Notes under the pieces: generated by a model | What the model was told of the DNA's origin: nothing | The model's database searches: none | What the model saw: the letters and a program-made list of their open reading frames with translations, nothing else | Translations under genes and position numbers: made by a program | Assembly (NCBI GenBank): GCA_050633645.1 | Contig: JBOEGX010000002.1 | Span: 310,001 to 374,000 of the forward strand | Length of the DNA stretch: 64,000 nucleotides | From: UBA1672 sp050633645 | Lineage (GTDB): Bacteria > Pseudomonadota > Alphaproteobacteria > Micavibrionales > Micavibrionaceae | Reading direction: 5' to 3' | In this document: in pieces, positions 41,973 through 50,674 of the stretch | Position numbering within the stretch: the stretch's first letter is position 1 | Layout: each line of letters opens with the position of its first letter

Positions 41973-42518
41973 CTAACGATTACTCAAAAAATCATCTGCA
42001 GAAACAGGAACACCACTAGAATCTCTTGGCGACATTGATGACGACAAACCAGAAGAACTCGCTTCAGAACCAGAACCACCGACACCATCAAGGCTTGAGC
42101 TTGCAGATATCATCCATATAAAGAACAAAACAACAATCAAGGCAAAAGCAATCAACGCACCATATTTATCGCTTTTATCGCAGCCTTTCGAATTTTGATT
42201 AGCGACTGAAGAGCCACCACTAGATGAATCTTGCAGAACTCCTGACGCTTTCATCAGAACATCAACCGCCGACTCCCGATCTCCAAAAACGGCAATTTCA
42301 TCAATATTACCGTCCTGAGCCTTTGAAACCAGAGCAAATACCTTGTTTTTCTTATCTTCTGAAATCGTAAAAGAAGAAGACTGCGCATGATCCAAGCTCA
42401 TTTGCCAAACCACTGGGGTCTGCGCGTCGGGTAAAGATAAAATAAGCTTACCGCCTGCAATACTCGCATTATTTTGAGAAGACATATCTTGTGTTTCCTG
42501 TATGTTTTTCTTTGTCAT
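41973..42518 (-). CDS. Uncharacterised single-pass membrane protein between DotM and DotL
   Basis: The 181-residue protein has an N-terminal soluble domain (residues 18-95). Its core GGKLILSLPDAQTPVVWQM, KNKVFALVSKAQDGNIDEIAVFGDRESAVDVLMKA looks like a small compact alpha/beta fold. A Ser/Gly linker, one membrane helix (residues 119-138) and a Ser-rich tail follow. It lies between the dotM-like gene (27 bases) and the dotL-like gene (15 bases), so it is probably a subunit of the same coupling complex. It does not resemble DotN, IcmS, IcmW, LvgA, DotY or DotZ in ways I can recognise. Confidence 0.6.
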   Translation of the reverse strand: MTKKNIQETQDMSSQNNASIAGGKLILSLPDAQTPVVWQMSLDHAQSSSFTISEDKKNKVFALVSKAQDGNIDEIAVFGDRESAVDVLMKASGVLQDSSSGGSSVANQNSKGCDKSDKYGALIAFALIVVLFFIWMISASSSLDGVGGSGSEASSSGLSSSMSPRDSSGVPVSADDFLSNR

Positions 42519-42545
42519 TTTTTGTTCTTACCTAAAAAATTAAAC

Positions 42546-43886
42546 CTAAACCGCTTTTTTAACGCCTCGTTTTTTTGATTGACTATAATCCAGCTGCGGA
42601 ATCGGACGCGCCCGTGGAGACTTCATATACTCAGAGATCGTATCCACTGCTGACTCAACCTTATGAACAGGAATAGGACGTTGCGTCATTTTCTCAGATT
42701 TAAAATGCGACATCGCACCAAGAGCCTCCATATGGAAAGACTGACGCCCTACATTGTTAAGCGGATACCATAAATTCCTATCATGTGCACGAAGCCAAAC
42801 GAAAGTCGCTGGCGCCAAAACGCCGCCCTCCTCACGTGCAAATTGCAACGCGCGAATCATCGCTGTCGCCTCATAGGCATGGCGGTTACATTGTGCCAAA
42901 GTCTTCCCCGCCAGCTTCTTATCTTTCAATACCGCATTTGCTTTCTTAAGAAGCTTCGAATCTTTACTAAGATTAAACCCACCTGCGAAAGACCAGCATC
43001 CTGCTGCCCGCGCAAGTATTTCATCTGAATCAGCCCGCTTACGCGATGCCTTTAAACAAAATGCCGCCAATAAAATTTTCTTATGCGGATCAAGGTTTTT
43101 AACACCGCGCCAAGGCTTGCCCAACTGTTTCTTAAATGCCTCAGCCGCGCTATCTTCATCAATTTTCCCATCGGGCACAGATATATTATTATATGCAAGC
43201 CACTCCTCTGGTCCCAACGCCTCACCAAATAACGGCAATTCCGCAGGAACAGGCGCGCCAGGTGGACGCGGCGGCTGTGTCGCGGGGTTAAATTTCACAA
43301 ACGGCGCAATAACAGGAAAAACACTCGACTGCCGCGCAATCAGCCCCTCAAGATTAAATTTTCTTCTAAATTGCGTACGCGGCCCCAAAGTAAAAGCCCA
43401 AAATGATAAGAAACCCAAAATCCCAACAATAACATTTTTCAACGGCTCCATAGCCATATATGAAAATCTTGATAGATCAAAATAAGTAAGTCCACCCCCC
43501 TTAAATTCATCTACACCTTTGAAATGATAAGATCCCTTTGATGTATCGACATCAAACCCATGAAAATAATCACGCCAATTTATTTCACGCCAATTTTCAA
43601 CTTCACCATATATACTATTATAATTCCAATTCACCTTACGTAAAGCATGGGTATCACCAGCCGATTTCGAAGAATCATGATCAGGAATAAGAACGGTATA
43701 ATCATCACCAACAAACCAAGATACGACCCACATCTCACTGTACCGTATCCAACGCACAACATCACGCACTTCATGATGAAAGAAATACCAAAAAACAATA
43801 ACTGCGACTGCCAAGATAAAAAGCAAAATCCCCGCACCAATCGCATTGTCATGAAGCGTATCTGCTGGTTGTTGTCCGTTAGCCAA
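42546..43886 (-). CDS. dotM: DotM/IcmP-type type IVB secretion protein
   Basis: The 446-residue inner-membrane protein has one N-terminal helix (residues 16-36), a periplasmic/cytoplasmic loop and a second helix near 151-167. A conserved cytoplasmic domain follows, with FPVIAPFVKFNPATQPPRPPG, NISVPDGKIDEDSAAEAFKKQLGKPWRG, HAYEATAMIRALQFAREEGGVLAPATFVWLRAHDR and LWYPLNNVGRQSFHMEALGAMSHF. These match DotM/IcmP and TrbA of type IVB systems. DotM partners DotL in the coupling complex and helps recruit substrates. It leads this four-gene minus-strand operon, which starts in the gap upstream of the tRNA genes. Confidence 0.85.
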   Translation of the reverse strand: MANGQQPADTLHDNAIGAGILLFILAVAVIVFWYFFHHEVRDVVRWIRYSEMWVVSWFVGDDYTVLIPDHDSSKSAGDTHALRKVNWNYNSIYGEVENWREINWRDYFHGFDVDTSKGSYHFKGVDEFKGGGLTYFDLSRFSYMAMEPLKNVIVGILGFLSFWAFTLGPRTQFRRKFNLEGLIARQSSVFPVIAPFVKFNPATQPPRPPGAPVPAELPLFGEALGPEEWLAYNNISVPDGKIDEDSAAEAFKKQLGKPWRGVKNLDPHKKILLAAFCLKASRKRADSDEILARAAGCWSFAGGFNLSKDSKLLKKANAVLKDKKLAGKTLAQCNRHAYEATAMIRALQFAREEGGVLAPATFVWLRAHDRNLWYPLNNVGRQSFHMEALGAMSHFKSEKMTQRPIPVHKVESAVDTISEYMKSPRARPIPQLDYSQSKKRGVKKAV

Positions 43887-44161
43887 AGTGAAACCCTACT
43901 TACTTAAATTCTTACTTAATTAAACCCAGTCGATAATCTAACAGAAAACACTATAAAAAACCAAGAGTTAAGATACTATAAATTATATCATTTTTCGTAA
44001 AAACCATAATTTTTACCAAAACAGCCATTTTTTATAATTTTCCGCTGGACAAAAACACCACCTTTCTATAGAAATTCTCGACATATCGATGGGATAAATA
44101 TCTCATAAGGGTTCTGCTCTACCCTGATATGATAAAAAAGTGCAGGAAAAGAAATTGGTAA

Positions 44162-44237
<76 letters not shown>

Positions 44238-44291
44238 TTTCTAAAATTATATAAGGCCACTCAACGATTACAGGCCTTATTTTGAAAATGT

Positions 44292-44366
44292 TGGGGTGTG
44301 GCCAAGCGGTAAGGCACCGCTTTTTGGTAGCGGTATGCGCAGGTTCGAATCCTGCCACCCCAGCCA
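44292..44366 (+). tRNA. tRNA-Gln (anticodon TTG)
   Basis: The 75-base cloverleaf has acceptor TGGGGTG/CACCCCA, the anticodon arm CCGCT-TTTTGGT-AGCGG giving TTG at 34-36, T-arm GGTTCGAATCC and an encoded GCCA end. It is probably co-transcribed with tRNA-Thr. No tRNA-fragment direct repeat, integrase or att site was found nearby. Confidence 0.96.
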
Positions 44367-44405
44367 TTTTCATATTCAAACAAACTTCACACGCAAATAA
44401 ACCCA

Positions 44406-44570
44406 TCAAAAAAACAAAGGCATAAAAAGAAATTTTAATACTGCCGCTATTACAATAAAAAAGACAACACGCAGCCAATCAAACCCTAAAAATTCCGCGC
44501 CGCAATTTGGGCAAACTTCTTTTTCGCGCGCACATTTTTCTTTGCATAGCTTGCATTTCTTCCAATCCAT
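44406..44570 (-). CDS. Zinc-ribbon mini membrane protein
   Basis: The 54-residue protein starts with a ribbon MDWKKCKLCKEKCAREKEVC then PNCGAEF: cysteines arranged as C-x2-C and C-x2-C. It continues into a single hydrophobic helix (LRVVFFIVIAAVLKFLFMPLFF). The four main cysteines fit a zinc ribbon of the YfgJ/zinc-ribbon_2 type. Its ATG follows directly the stop codon of the large acyltransferase gene (TAG ATG), so the two are co-translated. No function is known. The short length makes it easy to miss, but the conserved cysteine pairs and tight coupling support it. Confidence 0.65.
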   Translation of the reverse strand: MDWKKCKLCKEKCAREKEVCPNCGAEFLGFDWLRVVFFIVIAAVLKFLFMPLFF

Positions 44571-47500
44571 CTACCCAACCAACGCGCTCACACCCGTATA
44601 ATCCGTCTTACCACTCCCCAATACGGGCAGGGCATCAACAATTTTAATCGTCTTCGGAACGGACAGCTCGGAAATACCATTCTCACTCGCGTAAGCCGAA
44701 ACATCCTTACGGTCTGCCTTTTCATATGTCGTCACCAAAATAAGTTGCTCTCCCTTCTTCGCATCGGGAACCGCCACCACGGCATGGGCGAAATCAGGAT
44801 ACACCTTCTCCACCATGGCCTCCACCGCCGAAAGGGAAACCATCTCCCCCGCGATTTTGGCAAAGCGTTTCGCCCGTCCCAAAATCTTGACATAGCCATC
44901 AACATCAATATCAACAATATCACCCGTATCATACCACCCATCTTCATTGGGTTGCAGCACACCGGGCTTATCATCCTTGTAATAGCCAAGCATAACATTC
45001 GGACCCTTCACGAATAACCGTCCGCCCTCCGCAACACCTGGCACATCTTCAAGGCGATACTCAATACCAGAGAGCAATCGACCAACCGTTCCATCGCGCA
45101 TATGCATCGGTGAATTAAGCGTCAGCGCGGGCGACGTTTCCGTCGCGCCGTACCCCTCCAAAATACGCACACCAAAACGATCAGAATATAATTTCCGCGT
45201 TTCATCCTTTACCTTTTCTGCCCCCGCAAAAATATAACGCATACGGTAAAAATCATAGGGATCGGCCTTGCGTGCATAACCATTAAGGAACGTATCCGTC
45301 CCAAACATAATCGTCGCGTTCGACGAGTACACAAGCTCTGGCACAATCCGATAATGCAGCGGGCTAGGGTATAAAAACGTACGTACACCCGATAAAACGG
45401 GGAGCAGAGTTCCTCCCGTCAAGCCAAAGGAATGAAACATCGGCAAGCAATTAAACACGATATCCTGACGATTGAAATCAACACGACATGAAAGCTGCAC
45501 AATATTGCTCATAATGTTTTGATGGCTCAAAACCACGCCCTTTGGATTACCCTCTGATCCACTAGTAAACAATATAATTGCGGGGTTTTCGGGCTGCACC
45601 TTATGACGATAATGAATCCATCCCGCCACATTAAGAGCGTACAAAGCCCGGAATTTATCAAACCCGCCAATACTCGCCTTAACATCTTCCAAATACACAA
45701 AACGAACTTGATCTTTCATCTCGGCAACCAAATCATCCAAACGCCCCATCTCGATAAAACGCCGCGATGTTATAACCGTTTTAATATCAGCAGAACGACA
45801 GGCCGATAAAATTGACCTAGCCCCCGCCGAAAAATTAAGCATCGCAGGAACGCGCCCATAACACTGCAACCCAAAAAACGTCACCAACGCCGCGCAAGAA
45901 TTCGGCAACATTAAACCGACATTATCACCACACTCCGTCTGTGACGCAATTTTGCGTCCCAAAACAACTGAACCACGAACAAGCGTTTTAAACTTCATCG
46001 GCTTGCGCTCTATATCCTCCGCAATAATCGCCTTATCACCATTAACATGCCGCGCTTTTAATAACGCCTCAAACAATGTCTGCTCACGATCCTCCGTCAT
46101 AAACATCATGCTTTCCATGACATCATATAATTCCCGCCCAGCCGCCTTACGACGCGCGCGCCCTTTAATCTCTTCGGGCACTTCAAACTTACGTGGCTCT
46201 AAAATCGTCATCGTAATTTTCGGGAACGTACGCAAAGGCACCTTTCCTTTAAGACGTGAAAACGGCGTATGCTGAACTCCATCAAGGCGTATCGGCACAA
46301 TCATCGCCCCCGCCTTATCCGCAATCATCCCCGGCCCATCATATATCTTCATAAGCGCGCCAGTCTCGGTCAAACGCCCTTCGGGGAAAATCACACAATG
46401 CTTGTCTTTTTCCACTTCCTTAATCAAGGATTTAAGCGAAAACGGATTGGCTGGATTAAGCGGAAACGCATCAATCATCTTCAAAAACGGCTGAACCCAA
46501 AACCATTCGGCCACAAAACTATTCACCGCAAACATCGGCTTTCCTGGTAAAAACGCCGCCAAAACGGGCGCATCCAAAAACGACACATGATTACAGACAA
46601 TCACCGCCCGCGGCCCCGCCTTTTCCAAATTCTCTAAACCACGAATTTCCACCTTATAAAACAGCTTCAAAAACCCCTGCATTAAGGTCTTCATCAAATA
46701 CGCAGGCAGAAGGCGACAAATATAAATCGCCACCACCATATTCGCGAGGGCAAAGGCAAGGAATAAGAACGTAATTCCAAAACCAACCGAAAGTAAAGTA
46801 GCCGAAATCACAGATGACCCAACCACAAAAGCAGAGTTCAAAATTGCGCTTCCCGCCAATATCCGCGAACGAATTTCCTCGGGCGTGTCATGTTGAATAA
46901 TCGCATTTAACGGCACAACATAAAGCCCCGCAAACATCGAAATCATCGCCAGATCAAACATAATTCGCCACCCACCAATCATGGACACAAACCCGCCAAG
47001 ACCAATCATATTTTCCGCATCACCACTTGGAAACCAATTCCCCGCAAAAAACAAATCAATCGAAAATACAGTTATCCCAAGCGCAGCCAAAGGCACGTAC
47101 ACCGCCTCCACTCGCCCACGCAAAAGACGGTTGTTAAACAACCCACCAATCGCAATCCCAACAGAGAAAATCACCATGAATAAAGTGAACACTTCATTGC
47201 TCGCACCCAAAACATCTTTGGTAAAATTAGGGAGCTGCGAAAGGAACATTCCACCCAAAAACCAAAACCACGCAACACCTAGAGATGCCTCAATCACACT
47301 GCGTTTGAACGTGAAAAGTTGGTTCAAGATACGATATGTTTCGGATATAATATTATAATTGATTTTTAACTCTGGCGCCCCCGCTTTTGCCTCGGGGATC
47401 ATACGCGCAGAAAAATACCCGCCAACCGCCACAACGCACATCAATGCACACACCAAAATCACCCCGCCACTCATCGTGACAAACGCCGCGCCAATAATCG

Positions 47501-47993
47501 TTCCCATCAAAATCGCCAAAAACGTCCCCGTCCCAAGCAACGCATTCCCGCCGATCAGCTCATCTTCATCCAAATGCTGTGGCAATATCGAATACTTGCT
47601 CGGCCCAAAAAACGCCGATTGCGCGCCCAGTGCAAACAATGTCACAAAAGATAACGGCACAGACCCCGATAACAAAGAGGCAGTGCCCAGCGCCGCAACA
47701 CCAATCTCCACCAATTTCACAACGCGAATGACCTTGTCTTTCGGATACTTATCCGCAAATTGACCACCCAGCGCCGAAAACAAAACAAACGGTAAAATAA
47801 AAATTCCCGTCGCCAATGTCACAAGGATCTTCGTATCCGCGCCAACCGCACCGGCTTGTTGCGTCACACCATAAAGCAACAAAACAACCAACGCATTTTT
47901 GAATAAATTATCGTGAAATGCTCCTAAAAATTGTGTCACAAATAACGGAAAAAACTTTTTTGTTTTTAACAAATCAAACTGGCTGTGGCTCAC
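44571..47993 (-). CDS. LplT-PlsC-acyl-ACP synthetase fusion (Aas-type lysophospholipid recycling)
   Basis: The 1140-residue protein joins three modules. Residues 1-420 are an MFS lysophospholipid flippase (LplT-like, about 12 helices). Residues ~430-620 are a PlsC acyltransferase with NHVSFLDAP (HX4D) and FPEGRLTETG. Residues ~640-1140 are an AMP-forming acyl-ACP synthetase with ILFTSGSEGNPKGVVLSH, GYGATETSPA and YDTGDI. In E. coli the flippase LplT and the two-domain Aas are separate but adjacent; here they are one chain. The protein would import lyso-phosphatidylethanolamine and re-acylate it. It starts at ATG 47993. A 54-residue zinc-ribbon gene follows at its stop. Confidence 0.93.
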   Translation of the reverse strand: MSHSQFDLLKTKKFFPLFVTQFLGAFHDNLFKNALVVLLLYGVTQQAGAVGADTKILVTLATGIFILPFVLFSALGGQFADKYPKDKVIRVVKLVEIGVAALGTASLLSGSVPLSFVTLFALGAQSAFFGPSKYSILPQHLDEDELIGGNALLGTGTFLAILMGTIIGAAFVTMSGGVILVCALMCVVAVGGYFSARMIPEAKAGAPELKINYNIISETYRILNQLFTFKRSVIEASLGVAWFWFLGGMFLSQLPNFTKDVLGASNEVFTLFMVIFSVGIAIGGLFNNRLLRGRVEAVYVPLAALGITVFSIDLFFAGNWFPSGDAENMIGLGGFVSMIGGWRIMFDLAMISMFAGLYVVPLNAIIQHDTPEEIRSRILAGSAILNSAFVVGSSVISATLLSVGFGITFLFLAFALANMVVAIYICRLLPAYLMKTLMQGFLKLFYKVEIRGLENLEKAGPRAVIVCNHVSFLDAPVLAAFLPGKPMFAVNSFVAEWFWVQPFLKMIDAFPLNPANPFSLKSLIKEVEKDKHCVIFPEGRLTETGALMKIYDGPGMIADKAGAMIVPIRLDGVQHTPFSRLKGKVPLRTFPKITMTILEPRKFEVPEEIKGRARRKAAGRELYDVMESMMFMTEDREQTLFEALLKARHVNGDKAIIAEDIERKPMKFKTLVRGSVVLGRKIASQTECGDNVGLMLPNSCAALVTFFGLQCYGRVPAMLNFSAGARSILSACRSADIKTVITSRRFIEMGRLDDLVAEMKDQVRFVYLEDVKASIGGFDKFRALYALNVAGWIHYRHKVQPENPAIILFTSGSEGNPKGVVLSHQNIMSNIVQLSCRVDFNRQDIVFNCLPMFHSFGLTGGTLLPVLSGVRTFLYPSPLHYRIVPELVYSSNATIMFGTDTFLNGYARKADPYDFYRMRYIFAGAEKVKDETRKLYSDRFGVRILEGYGATETSPALTLNSPMHMRDGTVGRLLSGIEYRLEDVPGVAEGGRLFVKGPNVMLGYYKDDKPGVLQPNEDGWYDTGDIVDIDVDGYVKILGRAKRFAKIAGEMVSLSAVEAMVEKVYPDFAHAVVAVPDAKKGEQLILVTTYEKADRKDVSAYASENGISELSVPKTIKIVDALPVLGSGKTDYTGVSALVG

Positions 47994-48045
47994 GGCATTC
48001 TCTCCTCAATCATAACTTTAAACACACTATATAGGCTTCTAACAT

Positions 48046-48079
48046 AAAAAAAGCAGGAAACCAAAATGGCATCCTGCTT
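48046..48079 (-). terminator. Rho-independent terminator of the CBS-domain gene
   Basis: On the minus strand AAGCAGGA (complement 48072-48079) pairs with TCCTGCTT (complement from 48051) and is followed by a T-run (complement 48046-48052). It begins about 25 bases after the stop at 48104. Confidence 0.85.
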
Positions 48080-48103
48080 GATAAATACATTATTTGAAAT
48101 AAC

Positions 48104-48538
48104 TTACGCAGCATTCGCGGCTTTCGCTTGTTGAAGACCTTGCGTGATACCTTGCAACGCTTCACCTGTTTGCGGCGCTTGCTGTTGAGACAAGTCACCC
48201 AAAGATACGACACCGACAAGACGCTTATCACGATTTACCACAGGCAAACGACGTACTTTAATCTCTGACATATTCTGACAAATATCATCTACTGCTTGAT
48301 CATCAAAACAATATTTAATTTGCGGCGTCATCACATCTTTCACGCTTGCAGACTGTGCATTATCCGCCACTGCACGCATAACGATATCACGGTCAGTAAT
48401 CGCGCCAATAAGCTTGTCATTTTCACCAACAGGCAAAAACCCTGTGTCAAATTTTTTCATAACTTGCGCGGCCTCTGCCAAAGTCGCATTCGGGGAAATC
48501 CACTCACATTGCTGTGTCATTACATCTTTAATTTGCAT
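48104..48538 (-). CDS. Two-CBS-domain protein
   Basis: The 144-residue protein consists of two CBS motifs forming one Bateman module. The first is MQIKDVMTQQCEWISPNATLAEAAQVMKKFDTGFLPVGENDKLIGAITDRDI and the second is VKDVMTPQIKYCFDDQAVDDICQNMSEIKVRRLPVVNRDKRLVGVVSLGDL. CBS pairs bind adenine nucleotides and act as energy or ionic-strength sensors. The C-terminal tail is Q/A-rich (QQAPQTGEALQGITQGLQQAKAANAA). It is a stand-alone gene with its own terminator. Partner proteins are unknown. Confidence 0.93.
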   Translation of the reverse strand: MQIKDVMTQQCEWISPNATLAEAAQVMKKFDTGFLPVGENDKLIGAITDRDIVMRAVADNAQSASVKDVMTPQIKYCFDDQAVDDICQNMSEIKVRRLPVVNRDKRLVGVVSLGDLSQQQAPQTGEALQGITQGLQQAKAANAA

Positions 48539-48613
48539 ATTTCATGCCTCCTGATTTCTAGTTAATAGCGCCATATAAGCACAGAAAACGCCGCAATACA
48601 ATAATTCCCGCAC

Positions 48614-49453
48614 CTATTCTGCGGCAACCGCCATAGCCTGCATCGCGGGCTTAGGCGTGCGCCCAAAAAATTTATATGCCGCGCCAACAGTGATTAGAGA
48701 AACCGCATAGAACAAAAGCTCCATCGCACTTGGACGCGCCGTATAACCAACCAGAACTCCCAATGTTTCACCAATAAAACTCCCGCCATCCAACAACCAT
48801 GATGTATCCCATACTTGTGAATATAGCTCCGGCAATATCCCCGCCTGTATAAGGAAGTTCGCGCCTTGTGCCGCCATACCCGCCGCCAAAATAATAAGCA
48901 TCCAGCTCGTCACGGTAAACAAATGCCTCTTCACAGTTTTAAGCAATCCAAAATACAGCATAAACCCAACAATCACACCACCAATCGTGCCAAGAACACC
49001 ACCCATCACTATCGCGCTAACCGATGTTCCCATTGCAACCTGACCATAGGTAAACAACACAATTTCCGCGCCCTCGCGAAATGTTGCCACCGCAATAACA
49101 CCAACCAACACATACATGGATTTATCACCCTGCATCACATCGGAACCAACCTCATGAATATGTTGCGCCAATTGCCGCCCGTGGATTTTCATCCAAATCA
49201 CGGTCCAGCTTAAAAAGCCAACCGCGATAAACATAATACCTGCATTAAACACTTCTTGACCAACACCATCAATTGCCTCGGATATCGCATCGGTGAAATA
49301 TGCAATCACCAACGCCCCGACAACACCAATAGAAAGCCCCAGTGCAACCATGTTCAATCGCTTTGGCATTCCCTTCGTCGCCGCCATAACAATGCCAAGA
49401 ACAAGCGCAACTTCCAAAATCTCACGAAAAACAATAGTAGCAGTTCCAAACAT
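48614..49453 (-). CDS. efeU: FTR1-family iron permease (EfeU-like)
   Basis: The 279-residue protein has seven membrane helices and the two REXXE iron-ligand motifs of the FTR1/EfeU family: REILE near residue 10 (FREILEVALVLGIV) and REGAE near residue 123 (TFREGAEIVLFTYGQ). It moves iron, after oxidation or as ferrous ion, across the inner membrane. It lies 22 bases downstream of a cupredoxin-domain gene on the same strand, and the pair is headed by a Fur-like box. The EfeB peroxidase is missing. Confidence 0.93.
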   Translation of the reverse strand: MFGTATIVFREILEVALVLGIVMAATKGMPKRLNMVALGLSIGVVGALVIAYFTDAISEAIDGVGQEVFNAGIMFIAVGFLSWTVIWMKIHGRQLAQHIHEVGSDVMQGDKSMYVLVGVIAVATFREGAEIVLFTYGQVAMGTSVSAIVMGGVLGTIGGVIVGFMLYFGLLKTVKRHLFTVTSWMLIILAAGMAAQGANFLIQAGILPELYSQVWDTSWLLDGGSFIGETLGVLVGYTARPSAMELLFYAVSLITVGAAYKFFGRTPKPAMQAMAVAAE

Positions 49454-49475
49454 AGAACAAGTCCCTTTTTAAAAA

Positions 49476-50198
49476 TTACTTCGCAATAACATACCCATTG
49501 GCCGTATCCATATTAAACTCACCAAAGAAATGATACTTACCTGGCTTTAATGGCCCGATAAAAATTGTTGCCTTCTTACCGCCACCAATCACCTTTTCAC
49601 GGTTCATATCATGGCTTTCAAACTCCTCAGGCGTTGGGTCTTGATTATCAATAATCAACTTAACTTTCTGCCCCGCAGGAACAATAATTTCCTCAGGAGA
49701 AAATTTATGATCCTTAATCACGATTTCATAAAACTCTTTTTTCTCGGGCGCCACATCCGCCGCCGCGACATCATTCAATTTCAACACCGAAACCGCCTCT
49801 TGTAATTTCACAAACCACTCACGGGTTTTGGCTTCCTCGCCATTTTCAGATGCATAGTGAATAGCTTGCACTGCTTCATCAACCGCGTCTGTTTGTGCGC
49901 TCACTGCTGTCTTTTCTGCGATAATAAAATCAATCCCCGTCTCTAGGGAATAGCTCAACTCGTGAATATGCTCTAATTCGGTAAATTCAAGCTCACCCTC
50001 ATTTTTCAAAACTGCGCCAATTTCATCGATTTTTTCATTAAGTAAGCCAAGAGCCTGCTCAGATGTTTCAACAACTGCACCCTTATAATGATCCGTTCTC
50101 GGCTCTTCGCTCGCCGCTGCCTGCTCTTCTGCAAAGCCACAAACTGGCGCGGCCACTGATAAAACGCAAACACCCAAAACCGTCATTAATTTTTTCAT
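49476..50198 (-). CDS. Exported cupredoxin-domain protein (EfeO-like iron-uptake partner)
   Basis: The 240-residue precursor has a signal peptide (MTVLGVCVLSVAAPVCGFA). A helical middle domain of about 120 residues follows. The C-terminal cupredoxin domain (VIKDHKFSPEEIIVPAGQKVKLIIDNQDPTPEEFESHD) runs on to ATIFIGPLKPGKYHFFGEFN. EfeO proteins combine a cupredoxin with an M75 peptidase-like domain; the latter is not seen here, so this is a related variant, perhaps like the P19/periplasmic iron-binding partners of FTR1. The Fur-like box is 23 bases upstream of its start. It should feed iron to the permease gene just downstream. Confidence 0.8.
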   Translation of the reverse strand: MKKLMTVLGVCVLSVAAPVCGFAEEQAAASEEPRTDHYKGAVVETSEQALGLLNEKIDEIGAVLKNEGELEFTELEHIHELSYSLETGIDFIIAEKTAVSAQTDAVDEAVQAIHYASENGEEAKTREWFVKLQEAVSVLKLNDVAAADVAPEKKEFYEIVIKDHKFSPEEIIVPAGQKVKLIIDNQDPTPEEFESHDMNREKVIGGGKKATIFIGPLKPGKYHFFGEFNMDTANGYVIAK

Positions 50199-50220
50199 CG
50201 AATTTATCTCTCTTGCTACT

Positions 50221-50239
50221 GATAATGATTATCATCATT
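50221..50239 (-). promoter_or_regulatory. Fur-like box upstream of the iron-uptake pair
   Basis: GATAATGATTATCATCATT matches 14 of 19 positions of the classical Fur box GATAATGATAATCATTATC, with a perfect GATAATGAT half and ATCAT core. It lies 23-41 bases before the start of the cupredoxin gene, where a promoter would be expected. Iron-dependent repression of the operon is the likely role. In alphaproteobacteria Fur/Mur or Irr may bind instead. Confidence 0.7.
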
Positions 50240-50304
50240 GATACCCAAGCCACACCATAAAAGCAAGTGAGAATTATTCTTAACATGACAATAATCAATT
50301 TTAC

Positions 50305-50333
50305 TTGATCTATTCACAAATGCGATTTATAAA
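50305..50333 (+). promoter_or_regulatory. Promoter of the SRP RNA gene
   Basis: TTGATC at 50305-50310 and TATAAA at 50328-50333 are separated by 17 bases, and 6 bases follow before the first base (G, 50340) of the SRP RNA. The alignment of promoter and RNA 5' end is very good. Confidence 0.7.
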
Positions 50334-50339
50334 ACACTC

Positions 50340-50432
50340 GGAAAGTCGGCGCGGGCGGACGCTCGATGTAGCCTGGTCAGATCCGAAAGGAAGCAGCCAC
50401 CAACGAATTCTCTGGGTCGTGTTCGGCTTTCC
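50340..50432 (+). ncRNA. ffs: Signal recognition particle 4.5S RNA
   Basis: The 93-base region folds into one long hairpin whose ends GGAAAGTCGG (50340-50349) and CGGCTTTCC pair. It contains the universally conserved Ffh-binding apical sequence GATCCGAAAGGAAGCAGCC, preceded by TGGTCA. The RNA binds Ffh to target nascent membrane proteins. It overlaps a 96-codon open frame whose first half is therefore not protein. Confidence 0.93.
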
Positions 50433-50442
50433 ACTTTTAAAA

Positions 50443-50595
50443 ATGAAATTATGGTATTACGGCTCGGCAAGCTGTTGGATAATTTACGCTATATCAATCG
50501 CATCCCCGGCCGCATTTATGTACGACGTTGTCGGCATCGTAGTACTAACCTACTCAATCTATAAAATCATTAAATCTACAAAAAACATAATATAG
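50443..50595 (+). CDS. Possible 50-residue membrane protein after ffs
   Basis: Downstream of ffs an ATG at 50443 starts MKLWYYGSASCWIIYAISIA and goes on through a second hydrophobic stretch (FMYDVVGIVVLTYSIYKII). It has two potential membrane helices and a charged end (KSTKNII). The ribosome-binding site is weak. It could be a real small membrane protein read from the ffs transcript or a chance frame. Confidence 0.35.
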   Translation: MKLWYYGSASCWIIYAISIASPAAFMYDVVGIVVLTYSIYKIIKSTKNII

Positions 50596-50674
50596 ACGCC
50601 TGCTCCCATATTTAATTTGATAAAAATCATCACTTACACTATAATTAGGGAAAATAAAAAATCGGGTGATAAAA

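Noticed and set aside
50305..50595. 96-codon ORF across ffs
   Set aside because: Its first 46 codons are the SRP RNA promoter and gene. Only the part from 50443 could be coding.
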